Positions 54,535 to 63,941 of a stretch of 64,000 nucleotides of DNA are shown piece after piece. The stretch spans positions 1-64,000 of the forward strand of contig JAJDXS010000028.1 of the NCBI GenBank assembly GCA_022823145.1, read 5' to 3'. Each line of letters starts with the position of its first letter. Position 1 is the stretch's first letter. The position numbers and the translations under genes were made by a program. Source of the DNA: Gemmatimonadota bacterium. Its GTDB lineage: Bacteria; Gemmatimonadota; Gemmatimonadetes; Longimicrobiales; Gaopeijiaceae. A model generated the notes under the pieces. That model ran no database searches. It had not been told where the DNA came from and was given only the letters and a program-made list of their open reading frames with translations.

Positions 54535-54976
54535 GTGGCTTCTCATTTACCCGAAGATTCGTTTTCGGAACGGTTTCGACCTGCATGTACCGAGCAGCGC
54601 GAATCAGCGCGCGGTCGAGCGTAGCAAGCTGAACACCACGCCTCATGGCCAGCTCAAGATAGGCTGCGTCATAGGTGCTGAGGCTGCATTCGCGGGCCAG
54701 CAGCAGGGTTTCTCGCAGCGCACGCTCATCGGTCTCGGTATCGGTGACTATCGCGAGCCTTCGCAGGAGATGGAGATAGGTTGCGACCTTCGCCTTCGCA
54801 ATGCGCTTCACCCTTTCAGCGCGCACCAGAACATTGCCGATTTCCAGGTGCCAGATCCCTGGGACCAGCGCACCCTCGCTCCCCAGCCGGTCCAGCAGTG
54901 CCTCGGTCTCCGGCGTACCCTGGTCCGGGAACAGCCACGTAGCCGTCACTGAGCAGTCGAGCACGAACGCGCTCAT
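54527..54976 (-). CDS. vapC: PIN-domain toxin (VapC)
   Basis: 149 aa from ATG 54976, overlapping the Phd antitoxin stop by four bases (ATGA). MSAFVLDCSVTATWLFPDQ (first Asp), WHLEIGNVLVRAER (Glu), LSTYDAAYLELAMRRGVQLATLDRALIRAA (the C-terminal Asp pair). Intact catalytic residues. The 3' end overlaps the dipeptidase start. Probable RNase toxin. Confidence 0.9.
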   Translation of the reverse strand: MSAFVLDCSVTATWLFPDQGTPETEALLDRLGSEGALVPGIWHLEIGNVLVRAERVKRIAKAKVATYLHLLRRLAIVTDTETDERALRETLLLARECSLSTYDAAYLELAMRRGVQLATLDRALIRAARYMQVETVPKTNLRVNEKPHE

Positions 54977-55212
54977 GGACGCCCCTCGTCCCGCAGCTCC
55001 TTCCAATCCAGATCGCCGAGAGTGACGCCCTCGCGGATGGACCGCAGCTCCCGAATCGCGTCCGCAACATCCCGCCTGTCCGGCTCCTCGGCCGGAACGA
55101 GGCGCGCAACGGGCACACCTCGTCTGGTTATCAGGACCTCCTCACCTTTGGCCACCCTCTTGAGCAACGACGAAAGGTGTGTCTTGGCATCGAACGCGCC
55201 AACCGTGATCAT
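54973..55212 (-). CDS. Phd/YefM-type antitoxin
   Basis: 79 aa. ITVGAFDAKTHLSSLLKRVAKGEEVLITRRGVPVARLVP is the Phd/YefM signature. It would dimerise on DNA and mask the VapC partner. A perfect 19-nt palindrome lies 28 bp upstream. Confidence 0.9.
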   Translation of the reverse strand: MITVGAFDAKTHLSSLLKRVAKGEEVLITRRGVPVARLVPAEEPDRRDVADAIRELRSIREGVTLGDLDWKELRDEGRP

Positions 55213-55239
55213 GATGATCCTCCCTCGAAGACACAGACA

Positions 55240-55258
55240 ACTAGTTTAGTAAACTAGT
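55240..55258. promoter_or_regulatory. palindromic operator of the Phd/VapC pair
   Basis: ACTAGTTTAGTAAACTAGT is a perfect 9+1+9 palindrome. On the minus strand TATACT (55261-55256), a good -10, overlaps its edge, so antitoxin binding would block the promoter. No clear -35 was found. Confidence 0.55.
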
Positions 55259-55331
55259 ATAACCGTAATCTGCGTCGGCACACCACCAGAGCAGCTTCAT
55301 CAGGCCGCCGCGCCGAAACCGGGACAAGCCG

Positions 55332-57392
55332 TTAGCTCGCCATCCCCCGGTACCGGTCGAACCACCCCACGATGTACTTGATCTTCTGCATGAAGTGGCT
55401 CGGCCGCACCCGGATCCCGTGCGGCTCGCCCGGCACCTTCACCAGCACCGCCTCCACGCCCTCGAGCTTGAGCGCCTGGAAGTACTGGTCCGACTCCGAC
55501 ATCGGCGTGCGGTAGTCCTCGACGCCGGTCATGACCATGGTCGGCGTCGTCACGTTGCCGACCAGCGAGATCGGCGAGCGCGACATGTAGTGCTCCGGAT
55601 CCTCCCAGGGCATCGACGGGAACCAGTACTTCGACACCGTGATCGGAATGTCCGCGCTCACGGCAAAGCTGTACCAGTTGATCACCGGGTAGAGCACGGC
55701 CGCCGCTTTGTAGCGGTCGGTCATGCCGATCGACCACGACGACAGCACCCCACCGCCCGAGCCGCCCGTGATGTAGAGCTGCTCCGGGTCCACGTACCCG
55801 AGTTCGATCACCGCGTCCACGCCCGAGTCCAGGTCGTAGTAGTCGTTGCCGGGGTATGAGTGGTGGATGAGATTGCCGAACTCCTCGCCGTACGAAGTGC
55901 TCCCCCGCGGGTTGGTGTAGAGCACGACGTAGCCTGCGGAAGCCATCGACTGCTTCTCTATGTCGAACCTGTCGCCGTAGTTCGCGAACGGCCCGCCGTG
56001 GATCTCCAGGATCAGCGGATAGCGCCGCGACGGATCGAATCCCGGCGGCTTGATGATCCACCCATGGATGTCGAGGCCATCGTGCGACGAGGGCCACCAC
56101 AGCTCTTCGACGGCCCCGAGGGTCTTGTGCCCCAGCACGTCCTCGTTCACCGCCGTGACGATGCGTACATCTCCGCCATCGTCCCCGACCGCCAATTCGC
56201 TCATCACCGTCGGTGTCGATGTCGTGTAGGCGAACACGCCGTCCGGCCCCACCGAGAAACTGCCGCCCCCGTACGCGGACCCGCTTCCGCCCATGTTCTC
56301 GGCCACCACGTGGACCTCGTCGCTGCCCGGCTCGACGTACGCGATCTTCGTGTTGCCCATGTCCGCGTACGAGAAGTAGAGCCGTCTCGAGTCCGGCGAC
56401 CAGGCGAGGCCGCCCACGGAGCGGTCGAGCTGGGCAGCTACCTGGCGCGCGTCCGATCCGTCGCGATTCGCCATGTACAGCCCCGTCACCTGGTACCCCT
56501 GGTAGCGGTCGTCGAACCCGGTATACGCGATCCGGAGGCCATCGGGCGACACCGCCACGCCTCCGTCGGGACCCTTGCGGTCCGTCAACGCTCTGATCTC
56601 CCCGTCCAGCGAGACCTCGTAGATCTCGGTGTTGCGGTTCTCAAGCTCCCAGTCCGCATGCCGGTTCGCCACGATCAGCACCGACTCGCCGTCCGCCGAC
56701 CAGACGGGCCGGCCGCTCCCCGAGCGACCCACGTAGCCCCCGTGATGGAAGTCCCCGCTGGTGATCTGCCGCGGCGTTCCCCCTTCCGAAGGGACGACGA
56801 ACAGGTGGGTGAAGCCGTGCTCGAGGTCACCCGCCCCGTCGAAGCGGTGGACCAGCTCATGGATGACGCGCGCGGGCTCGGCCCACTCGGCCCCTTCCGG
56901 AGGCTCCGGCATCGAGATCAGCTGCATGCCGGCGTCCGGCACAAAGGATGAGAACGCGATCTGCGAGCCGTCCGGCGACCAGGCGGGGACCCGCGGCTCC
57001 TCGGCCAGGTTCGTGATCCGGTTCGTGGCCCCGGTGTCCATCCAGCGAATGTGAAGCTGCGCAGAACCGGTCATGTCCGACACGTAGAGGAGGCGGCTGC
57101 CGTCGGGTGCCCAACGCGGCCAGCTGTCCGACTGCTTGCCCGAAGTGAGGGAACGCTGTCCCGAGCCGTCGCCGTTCATGATCCACAGGTTCGAGTACCG
57201 CGTGTCGGTGTGCGGGTCCGCCCATTGCCGGACGAAAACGATCTGCGAACCGTCCGGCGAAACCTGCGGGTCGCTGACGAACTCGAGGTCGAAGACGTCT
57301 TCCGCGGTGAGCACATCCATGTTCTGCTGCGCCAGGGCGCTCGCGGGAACCGCGACGGAGGCGACGAAAACAACGATCAGCAACCGGTTCAT
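55332..57392 (-). CDS. S9 prolyl-oligopeptidase family secreted peptidase
   Basis: 686 aa from ATG 57392; the ORF extension to 57758 lacks a ribosome site. Signal peptide MNRLLIVVFVASVAVPASALAQ. The N-terminal propeller has repeated SPDG motifs (SPDGSQIVFVRQ, APDGSRLLYVSD, SPDGSQIAFSSF). The catalytic domain shows LYITGGSGGGVLSSWSIG (nucleophile), MTGVEDYRTPMSE (Asp) and VPGEPHGIRVRPSHFMQK (His). Cuts short peptides outside the cytoplasm. Upstream is a separate gene for a GNAT protein. Confidence 0.9.
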   Translation of the reverse strand: MNRLLIVVFVASVAVPASALAQQNMDVLTAEDVFDLEFVSDPQVSPDGSQIVFVRQWADPHTDTRYSNLWIMNGDGSGQRSLTSGKQSDSWPRWAPDGSRLLYVSDMTGSAQLHIRWMDTGATNRITNLAEEPRVPAWSPDGSQIAFSSFVPDAGMQLISMPEPPEGAEWAEPARVIHELVHRFDGAGDLEHGFTHLFVVPSEGGTPRQITSGDFHHGGYVGRSGSGRPVWSADGESVLIVANRHADWELENRNTEIYEVSLDGEIRALTDRKGPDGGVAVSPDGLRIAYTGFDDRYQGYQVTGLYMANRDGSDARQVAAQLDRSVGGLAWSPDSRRLYFSYADMGNTKIAYVEPGSDEVHVVAENMGGSGSAYGGGSFSVGPDGVFAYTTSTPTVMSELAVGDDGGDVRIVTAVNEDVLGHKTLGAVEELWWPSSHDGLDIHGWIIKPPGFDPSRRYPLILEIHGGPFANYGDRFDIEKQSMASAGYVVLYTNPRGSTSYGEEFGNLIHHSYPGNDYYDLDSGVDAVIELGYVDPEQLYITGGSGGGVLSSWSIGMTDRYKAAAVLYPVINWYSFAVSADIPITVSKYWFPSMPWEDPEHYMSRSPISLVGNVTTPTMVMTGVEDYRTPMSESDQYFQALKLEGVEAVLVKVPGEPHGIRVRPSHFMQKIKYIVGWFDRYRGMAS

Positions 57393-57418
57393 GGGGGGTG
57401 TTCTCCTGCGTTCGGGTG

Positions 57419-58282
57419 CTAGCGAGAGACCACGTACCTGCCGTGCGTCTCCCCCGGGATGAATTCGCTTATTGCGTACGGCCCGCTCAGCAGGTGATTG
57501 AACGCCCGGCGGGTCGAATGCCTCCAGCCGAGCGCCTCGTCGAAGGAACGGGCTTCCACTTCTTCGATGTCGCGCGGGATCAGAACTTCGATCACGTCCG
57601 CGTCCGATGGGGGCAGCCCGTCGCTGCCAGGGGCCCACACGACCCGCCGGCACGCCGATCTTCCGCCGGACGCTCCCGGGCGTGTGCTCCGGGGCACCTC
57701 CCCCGACGCACTCGCCAGGTCGACTTCCCCGGCCGCGTCCGCGCCCCCGAGGTCCCATTTGGCGATGAACCGGTCGGTGCCCAGCTGGTGGAGCTCGCTG
57801 TCCGATGTCCCGTACATGTCCTGGACGAACTCGTCTACCGTGGCCCCGAGCAGGTTGAGGTTGAGGTGGGCGTTTCGGGCCACCAGGGGGTCGAAGGTCC
57901 AGTACATGGTCTTCACCCCCACACCGCGGAGCTCCTCCTTTTGCGCGAGCTTGAGCCGCCGGCCGATCCCCTGGTTCCGCGCTTCGGGGCGCACGGCCAG
58001 CATGTGCGACCAGTGGGCGAGTTCCCCCCGGCGCAGCCCCGTCACCCCATACACGAAGCCGTACAGGGCTCCGTCAGAACCGAATGCCCCCGTCACGACC
58101 CCCTTCATCTTGGCCGTGATCTGCAACATGCTGAGCGGCACCACGTCCGAGAAGCCGTGGCCCCAGGTTTCGCGCTGGAGATCGACGCACGCGACGAAAT
58201 CGTCGCGAGTCTCAGCCGGGCGAATCTGGACCTGAAACGCGCCGGCGGAGTCTGTGCCGGAGGCGGGGGCTTGCGAGGTCAT
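57419..58282 (-). CDS. GNAT superfamily acetyltransferase-like protein
   Basis: 287 aa from ATG 58282, with AAGGGAG about eight bases upstream. IRPAETRDDFVACVDLQRETWG begins the domain, and MLAVRPEARNQGIGRRLKLAQKEELRG gives the acetyl-CoA Q/RxxGxG/A loop. Then follow TFDPLVARNAHLNLNLLG and a longer C-terminal region. It resembles the COG3375-type predicted acetyltransferases, substrate unknown. Divergent from the GntR gene, 244 bp apart. Confidence 0.75.
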   Translation of the reverse strand: MTSQAPASGTDSAGAFQVQIRPAETRDDFVACVDLQRETWGHGFSDVVPLSMLQITAKMKGVVTGAFGSDGALYGFVYGVTGLRRGELAHWSHMLAVRPEARNQGIGRRLKLAQKEELRGVGVKTMYWTFDPLVARNAHLNLNLLGATVDEFVQDMYGTSDSELHQLGTDRFIAKWDLGGADAAGEVDLASASGEVPRSTRPGASGGRSACRRVVWAPGSDGLPPSDADVIEVLIPRDIEEVEARSFDEALGWRHSTRRAFNHLLSGPYAISEFIPGETHGRYVVSR

Positions 58283-58339
58283 CACGGCGCTCCCTTGAGA
58301 ACGTCCATTCCCTGGCGTCACTTGGGACGGCAACCTAGC

Positions 58340-58368
58340 TTGCAGTTTCGCATACGGCAAGGTATACA
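58340..58368 (+). promoter_or_regulatory. gntR promoter with overlapping GTATAC operator
   Basis: TTGCAG, 17 nt, then TATACA; the -10 sits in GGTATACAAT, which resembles the FCD-GntR operator type (TTGTATACAA). Self-control by the GntR protein is plausible. The leader to the ATG at 58527 is about 150 nt. A strong AGGAGG (58480-58485) in a GGCGG/CCGCC hairpin precedes a 5-codon ORF, not gntR itself. Confidence 0.5.
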
Positions 58369-58526
58369 ATGATTCGAGCCCACGCGGAGTACATTTCTGC
58401 GTTATGTTATCAGGCTGGACAAGATATTTCGGGGTCCTGCTGGAACAACCAGCGGAACCGGGAACAAGGGAATCTAGTAAGGAGGCGGATTCCGCCAAGA
58501 TGCGCGGTCCGCAATGACACAGAGCC

Positions 58527-59222
58527 ATGAGTCTAGTCAACACCACTGTCGATCTCGGGACGCAGGCCTACGAGCGTCTGCGCGAACTTATCGTCCACGG
58601 CCGCCTCGCCCCCGGCTCGCGTCTCATCGAGACCGAGATCGCCGACCGGCTCGGGCTCAGCCGCACTCCCATCCGGAGCGCGCTCCAGCGTCTTATGCAG
58701 GAAGGTTACATCGCCGATACCGGAAACGGCCGTCAGAGCCGCCCGTACGTTTCGCCGCTCACGAAGGACGACGCGCTGGAACTGATGTTCATCGTGGGCG
58801 AGATCGAGGGGCTGGCCGCCTGCCGAGCCGCTCTTCTCGACACCCGCCCCGCCCTGGTGACCGAACTCAACGCGATCAACTCCGAGATGCTCGCGGAGGC
58901 GAGCCTCCGCAGACCCTCCCGCGAGCGGCTCTTCCAGCTCGACAACAGATTCCACAGCGCGTACGTGCAGGCGGGGGCCGGCCCCCGGCTCCTGGTGCTC
59001 AACGACTCCATCAAGCCGCAGGCCGAGCGCTATATACGCCTCTACGTCGATGCGCTGATCGATCAGATCGCCGTGTCCGTCGAGGAGCACGAGAAGATCG
59101 TGAGCGCGATCGCGTCCGGCGACCCGGATCAGGCCCAGGCCACCGTACGGACCAACTGGCGCAACGCCGCGGAGCGACTCGGCGGTGTCATCGCTCGCGC
59201 CGGGGAACTGGGCAGCTGGTAA
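58527..59222 (+). CDS. GntR family regulator, FCD (FadR/VanR) subfamily
   Basis: 231 aa. Winged HTH QAYERLRELIVHGRLAPGSRLIETEIADRLGLSRTPIRSALQRLMQEGYI, then an all-helical FCD effector domain with LFQLDNRFHSAYVQAGAGPRLLVL (D, H metal-ligand positions), VDALIDQIAVSVEEHEKIVSAIASGDPDQAQATVRTNW. These regulators respond to organic acids or acyl derivatives and bind TNGTNNNACNA-type sites. It likely controls the serine hydrolase, propeller lipoprotein and oxidoreductase genes that follow. Shine-Dalgarno weak. Confidence 0.9.
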   Translation: MSLVNTTVDLGTQAYERLRELIVHGRLAPGSRLIETEIADRLGLSRTPIRSALQRLMQEGYIADTGNGRQSRPYVSPLTKDDALELMFIVGEIEGLAACRAALLDTRPALVTELNAINSEMLAEASLRRPSRERLFQLDNRFHSAYVQAGAGPRLLVLNDSIKPQAERYIRLYVDALIDQIAVSVEEHEKIVSAIASGDPDQAQATVRTNWRNAAERLGGVIARAGELGSW

Positions 59223-59259
59223 ACGCCCGCCCACCCGGACCCTACAGGAGACCCCACCG

Positions 59260-60768
59260 ATGAACCGCACCCGATTCCTTGCGCTTGTCTTCTTCGTCGT
59301 TTTCGCTCCGGCCGCGGCCGCGCAGCAGGGACTTGAGGGCCTGGGCGCCGAAATCGAGCAGATGATCGGCGACTGGGGGATCCCGGGAGCCGCCGTCGTT
59401 GTCATTCAGGACGACGAAATCACCTTCGCGCAGGGCTTTGGCGTCAGGGAGATCGGTGGCGGCGATCCGGTCGACGAGCACACGATCTTCGCGGTGGGGT
59501 CCACCTCCAAGGCCTTCACCGCCGCCTCGATCGCCATGCTCGTGGACGAAGGGAAAGTGTCATGGGACGATCCCATCGGCGATCACGTGCCCATCTTCCA
59601 GCTCAGCGACCCCTACATCACGCGCGACCTGCGCGTGCGCGACCTCATGGCCCACAACTCCGGCCTGATGCGCGGTGACCGCCTCTGGTACGCGAGCGGC
59701 CGCAGCCGCGAAGAGGTCCTCGAGCAGGTGAGACACCAGCCTGTGACTTTCCCGCTGCGCTCGACCTTCCAGTACAACAACACGACGTGGATCGCGGCCG
59801 GCGAAGTCATCGAAAACGCCTCCGGCATGAGCTGGGACGACTTCGTGGCCTCGCGCATCTTCCGGCCGCTGGGCATGACCCGGAGCACGACCTCGGTCGA
59901 GGCGCTCAAGCGGCTCGACAATGTCGCCACGCCTCACAATCCGTCGCTGGACGGCGAGGTGAAGGCCATTCCATACCGCAACATCGACAACGCGGGGCCG
60001 GCGGGCTCGATCAACTCCAGTGCGCTGCAGATGGCCCAGTGGATCCGGCTGCAACTCGGTCGCGGCGAATTCGAGGGTGAGCGGCTGATCTCCGAGGAAG
60101 CCATCGGTGAGACGCACACCAGCCAGATGCTCATCCGCAAGGAGGGCACCTGGGCGCTCACCTGGCCCGAATCCGATTTCCTGACCTACGGGCTCGGCTG
60201 GTTTCTGAGCAGCTACCGCGATGTCACGATGATCTCCCACGGCGGCAACATCGACGGCATGACCGCCTACGTCGGATTCGTCCCAAGGCGCGGCTACGGA
60301 ATGGTCATCCTGTCGAACCTGAGCAGCGCAAACGGCTTCAGCTCCGCTCTGGCGCACCGGATCATCGACCGCCTGGAGGGCGGCGAGGGCCTGCCCTGGA
60401 ACGAGAACATGCTCAAGGTCTTCAACGAGTTCACGGACCGGCAGCGCGCCGCCGCCAGGGAGGTCGAAGAGAGCCGCGCGGAGGGCACGTCGACCACGCT
60501 GCCCGTCGCCGAGTACGCCGGCACCTACGCCAACGACATGTACGGCGAGATCGCGGTGACCGAGGACGGCGGGGTGCTGAGCGCCAGCTTCGGCGCCGGC
60601 TACCATGGCTCCCTGGAGCACTGGCACTACGACACCTTCCGGGTCGGCTGGGGCGGCGGCGCCGAGCCCCGTGAGTTCCTGCGCTTCGAGATCGGAACCG
60701 ACGGCAAGGTCGCGGTCCTGCACGCGGAGATCGAGGGAAGCATCGCATTCAGGAGGCAGGAAGGGTAA
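59260..60768 (+). CDS. secreted class C beta-lactamase-like serine hydrolase
   Basis: 502 aa from ATG 59260 (AGGAGACC upstream). Signal peptide MNRTRFLALVFFVVFAPAAAAQ. Motifs are VGSTSKAFTAASIAML (SxxK), QYNNTTWIAAGEV (YxN) and MISHGGNIDGMTA (HGG), with a C-terminal beta domain (YAGTYANDMYGEIAV...). Distinct from the two lipoprotein paralogues at 41-44 kb, as it lacks a lipobox. Substrate unknown. Confidence 0.88.
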   Translation: MNRTRFLALVFFVVFAPAAAAQQGLEGLGAEIEQMIGDWGIPGAAVVVIQDDEITFAQGFGVREIGGGDPVDEHTIFAVGSTSKAFTAASIAMLVDEGKVSWDDPIGDHVPIFQLSDPYITRDLRVRDLMAHNSGLMRGDRLWYASGRSREEVLEQVRHQPVTFPLRSTFQYNNTTWIAAGEVIENASGMSWDDFVASRIFRPLGMTRSTTSVEALKRLDNVATPHNPSLDGEVKAIPYRNIDNAGPAGSINSSALQMAQWIRLQLGRGEFEGERLISEEAIGETHTSQMLIRKEGTWALTWPESDFLTYGLGWFLSSYRDVTMISHGGNIDGMTAYVGFVPRRGYGMVILSNLSSANGFSSALAHRIIDRLEGGEGLPWNENMLKVFNEFTDRQRAAAREVEESRAEGTSTTLPVAEYAGTYANDMYGEIAVTEDGGVLSASFGAGYHGSLEHWHYDTFRVGWGGGAEPREFLRFEIGTDGKVAVLHAEIEGSIAFRRQEG

Positions 60769-60838
60769 GCGGAGGCTCCTCGTCGGCGTACGGTCTGCCA
60801 TGGAATCGTTTTGACAGTCCGTCAGGGAGGATGAACCG

Positions 60839-62056
60839 ATGAACCGCCGCCTGATCGCCCTTCTTGTCACCGTAGCGGCCGCGGGTTGCGTTCCGGAATC
60901 ACCCGCCGAGAGACCATCGCGCGAAACGCTTCCGAACGGAGCGGTCCTAGTGCGCTATCCAGGCCTGCCCGCCATCGATTCGGTCGGCCCGGAGATCACC
61001 GAAGCGCATGTGGACCTCCGGATCGGCACCGTGGACGGGGAAGATCCCAACTACATCTTCGGGGACATCCGGGGCGTGCAGGCCGCCAGCGACGGCACGA
61101 TCTACGTGCTCGACTACCAGGCCGTGGAGGTGCGGGCGTATTCTCCCGATGGCGAACATCTTCGGACGATCGCGCGGCGCGGTGAAGGCCCGGGCGAGAT
61201 CATGGAGGCCAACGGGATCCGGCTCTCGGGCGACACACTCCTCTGGATCAACGACCACGGAAAGTATCAGATCTTCGGCGTGGATGCGGCTGGTGAAGAG
61301 GTATACAGATTCGATATGCCGGTCCGTAGCTATGGATACATCTGGGACGGAACCTTCGACGCGCTGGGCCGTTTCTGGAAGAGTGATTTCCACTCGGACG
61401 AGGAGTTCAGCTGGCCGCCGGAACTGGGGTACGGCGCTGCCAGCTTTCGTGACTACTACAAGTCCTACCACCTGTCCACGGAGGCCCTCGACTCCGTTGC
61501 CATCGGCGAAAGTACCTATGAGGAATACGTGGTTGAAACGAGCAGCGGCGGCTACAGGCACTACCCCATCCCGTTCGTGGCCGCGAACGTCACGGTCCTG
61601 GACCCCGCCGGCGGGTTCTGGCAGGCGAACACCGGGTTCTACCGCCTGGCCCGTACCGCCGAGAGCGGCGACACGCTCGTTGTGGTCGAGGCGGGAGTGT
61701 CGGCCCTCCCGGTCACTGCCGATGACCGCTCCGCCCACATCCAGGGAATCGTGGACAGGAGACCGGAGGACCGGCGTGCGGCCGAAGCAATCGCCGCGCT
61801 CATGCCGGATTTCAAACCGATCCTGGAGAGCTTGTTCGTGGACGACGAAGGGCGGCTCTGGGTGGAGCGGGCCACGCCGAACGAAGTTCCTCCCTTCTAC
61901 GACCTCTTCGCGAGGGACGGCGACTACCTGGGCTCCGTCCGTTTCGCGTTCGAACCGCGGGCGAACAGCAAGGTCTGGGTCCAGCACGGCAACATCTACA
62001 CCTGGGTCGTGGACGAGTTGGATACGCCCTTCGTCGTGAGGGCCCCCGTGTCATGA
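60839..62056 (+). CDS. 6-bladed beta-propeller lipoprotein
   Basis: 405 aa. Lipobox VTVAAAGCVPES. The repeated blade phrases are DIRGVQAASDGTIYVLDYQAVEVRAYSPDGEHLRTIARRGEGPGE, LWINDHGKYQIFGVDAAGEEVYRF, LFVDDEGRLWVERATP. This is the 6-bladed propeller type abundant in this phylum. Ligand unknown. It overlaps the next gene by four bases (ATGA) and follows the serine hydrolase by 70 bp. Confidence 0.8.
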   Translation: MNRRLIALLVTVAAAGCVPESPAERPSRETLPNGAVLVRYPGLPAIDSVGPEITEAHVDLRIGTVDGEDPNYIFGDIRGVQAASDGTIYVLDYQAVEVRAYSPDGEHLRTIARRGEGPGEIMEANGIRLSGDTLLWINDHGKYQIFGVDAAGEEVYRFDMPVRSYGYIWDGTFDALGRFWKSDFHSDEEFSWPPELGYGAASFRDYYKSYHLSTEALDSVAIGESTYEEYVVETSSGGYRHYPIPFVAANVTVLDPAGGFWQANTGFYRLARTAESGDTLVVVEAGVSALPVTADDRSAHIQGIVDRRPEDRRAAEAIAALMPDFKPILESLFVDDEGRLWVERATPNEVPPFYDLFARDGDYLGSVRFAFEPRANSKVWVQHGNIYTWVVDELDTPFVVRAPVS

Positions 62057-63231
62057 ACCCGGTCCCGCGTCGCGACACCGGCGGCCGCGGGAGTACCCAC
62101 ACCACCGACGTCGTCGTGATCGGCGCCGGGATCGTCGGGGCGTCCTGCGCGTATCAGCTGGCCGAGCGCGGCCTGTCGGTCGCCGTCGTGGAACGCGAGG
62201 CCGCACCCGCGCTCGGCTCCACCGGGAGGAGCGCGGCGGGGGTGCGCGTGCAGTTCACCACGGCGCCCAACATTGCGCTGTCGATGTACTCGCTGCCCGT
62301 CTACCGCACCTTCCGCGAGCGGCACGGCCACGAGGTGGGCTACCGCGACATCGGGTATCTGCTGCTGGTCCCGCCGGAGCGCTGGGACGACCACCTGGCC
62401 TCGGTCGCGCTGCAGCGCAGCATGGGCGCCCCGGTCGAGGTGCTCGCACCGGAAGAGGCAGTGCGCTACGTCCCCATGGCCACGGAGGGGCTCGCCGGTG
62501 TGACCTACGGTCCCTGGGACGGGGTCATCGATCCCCACATGGCAACGCACGCATGGGTGTCGATGGGCCGCCGGGCCGGGGTGCGATACCATCTCCGCGA
62601 GGCCGTGACCGGTGTCCGTCCCGAGGGTGACGGATGGTTCGTCGAGACGGAAACTCGAACCTTCTCCTGCGAACACCTGGTCAACGCCGCGGGAACCTGG
62701 TCGGGACGGGTCGGCCGGCTCGCCGGGCTCGAAGTTCCCGTCAGGCCGAAGCGCATCCAGATCTTCCTGAGCGCGCCGATCGCCGACGAGCGCACCTACC
62801 CGCTCACGATCGACCTGGGCACCGGCGTGTACCTGCGCAGCGAGGGCGACCGCATCCTCTTCGGCATGGACACCCACGCCGACGACGGATTCACGGAGGG
62901 GGTCGACTGGGGCTGGCTGGAGGAGGTGCTGGTGGCCGGCGTCGACCGGTACCCCTGGTGGGTGGACCTCGGGGTGGACCGGCAGGGAAGCTGGTGGGGA
63001 TATTACGGCGTCACACCCGACAACAACCCGGTGATCGGCTTCAATCCGGGGGCCAGCCGCTGGGTGGACGCTTGCGGGTTTTCGGGGCACGGGATCATGC
63101 ATGCGCCGGCGACCGGGCTCGCGGTCTCCGAGCTGATCGCCGACGGACGCGCGCACACCCTTGACGTGACCGCCTTCCGTCATGGAAGGTTCGAGGAGGC
63201 GGGGGTGGCGGTGGAGGCCAACATCTTCTGA
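62053..63231 (+). CDS. FAD-dependent oxidoreductase, DAO family
   Basis: 392 aa. DVVVIGAGIVGASCAYQLAERGLSVAVVERE (FAD fold), RSAAGVRVQFTTAPNIALSM, HLVNAAGTWSGRVG, and WGYYGVTPDNNPVIGFNPG, CGFSGHGIMHAPATG. The last matches sarcosine-oxidase/glycine-oxidase-like enzymes that oxidise secondary or primary amines. It starts inside the previous stop (ATGA). It may use an amine released from the substrate of the secreted hydrolases, which is speculative. Confidence 0.85.
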   Translation: MNPVPRRDTGGRGSTHTTDVVVIGAGIVGASCAYQLAERGLSVAVVEREAAPALGSTGRSAAGVRVQFTTAPNIALSMYSLPVYRTFRERHGHEVGYRDIGYLLLVPPERWDDHLASVALQRSMGAPVEVLAPEEAVRYVPMATEGLAGVTYGPWDGVIDPHMATHAWVSMGRRAGVRYHLREAVTGVRPEGDGWFVETETRTFSCEHLVNAAGTWSGRVGRLAGLEVPVRPKRIQIFLSAPIADERTYPLTIDLGTGVYLRSEGDRILFGMDTHADDGFTEGVDWGWLEEVLVAGVDRYPWWVDLGVDRQGSWWGYYGVTPDNNPVIGFNPGASRWVDACGFSGHGIMHAPATGLAVSELIADGRAHTLDVTAFRHGRFEEAGVAVEANIF

Positions 63232-63246
63232 GGAGACCGGACCGGG

Positions 63247-63903
63247 ATGACGCTTAGATTCGCCGAAGAGATCATGCTGCTCCTGCTGGATGACGAAGAG
63301 GGACGCTTCCTGCGGGTACCCGACTGGTCGATGCGGTATGCGCTCGGCGGCGCGGTGCTGATGGACCTCGCTCTCGAGGACCGGATCGACACCGACCTCG
63401 AGAAGCTGGTCCTGGTCGATTCCACCCCGCTGGGCGAAGATCTGCTCGATCCCGTGCTCGCCGAAATCGCCGGCGAGGAGGGTACCCACAACGCGCGCTT
63501 CTGGGTGGAACGCGCCGCGGGACATTCCGACGCGATCCGCGAAGCCGCCGTGACCCGCCTCGTCGAACGCGGGATCCTGGAGCGCAGGGAGGACCGGTTC
63601 CTGTGGGTCTTCCGGTCGCGGCGCTACCCCGTCGTCGACGGGACCGCCGAGCAGGAGGTCAAGCTGCGGATCATGGAGCTGCTCTTCAGCGAGATGATCC
63701 CGACTCCGCGCGACGTCGTCATCATCTGTCTGGCGGACGCGTGCGGCATCTTCGCCGAGCTGCTCTCCAGGCGCGAACTGCAGCACGTCATGCCGCGCAT
63801 TCAGTTCCTGCGCCGGATGGACCTGATCGGCCGCGCGGTGACGGACGCCGTATGGGACATCGAGGTCTCGCTGGCGCAGGCGATCCGACCCCACTTCGGA
63901 TAG
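63247..63903 (+). CDS. GPP34 (GOLPH3/Vps74-like) domain protein
   Basis: 218 aa, domain throughout. LRFAEEIMLLLLDDEEGRFLRVPDWSMRYALGGAVLMDLALEDRI is the GPP34 start, followed by VTRLVERGILERREDRFLWVFRSRRYPV and IMELLFSEMIPTPRDVVIICLADACGIFAELLS. In eukaryotes the domain binds PI4P at the Golgi. Bacterial members are known, function unclear, possibly envelope-related. It is 15 bp downstream of the oxidoreductase. Confidence 0.8.
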   Translation: MTLRFAEEIMLLLLDDEEGRFLRVPDWSMRYALGGAVLMDLALEDRIDTDLEKLVLVDSTPLGEDLLDPVLAEIAGEEGTHNARFWVERAAGHSDAIREAAVTRLVERGILERREDRFLWVFRSRRYPVVDGTAEQEVKLRIMELLFSEMIPTPRDVVIICLADACGIFAELLSRRELQHVMPRIQFLRRMDLIGRAVTDAVWDIEVSLAQAIRPHFG

Positions 63904-63941
63904 GCCCCGGTGGCGCGGTGGGGGCACACGTCTGACAAGTA

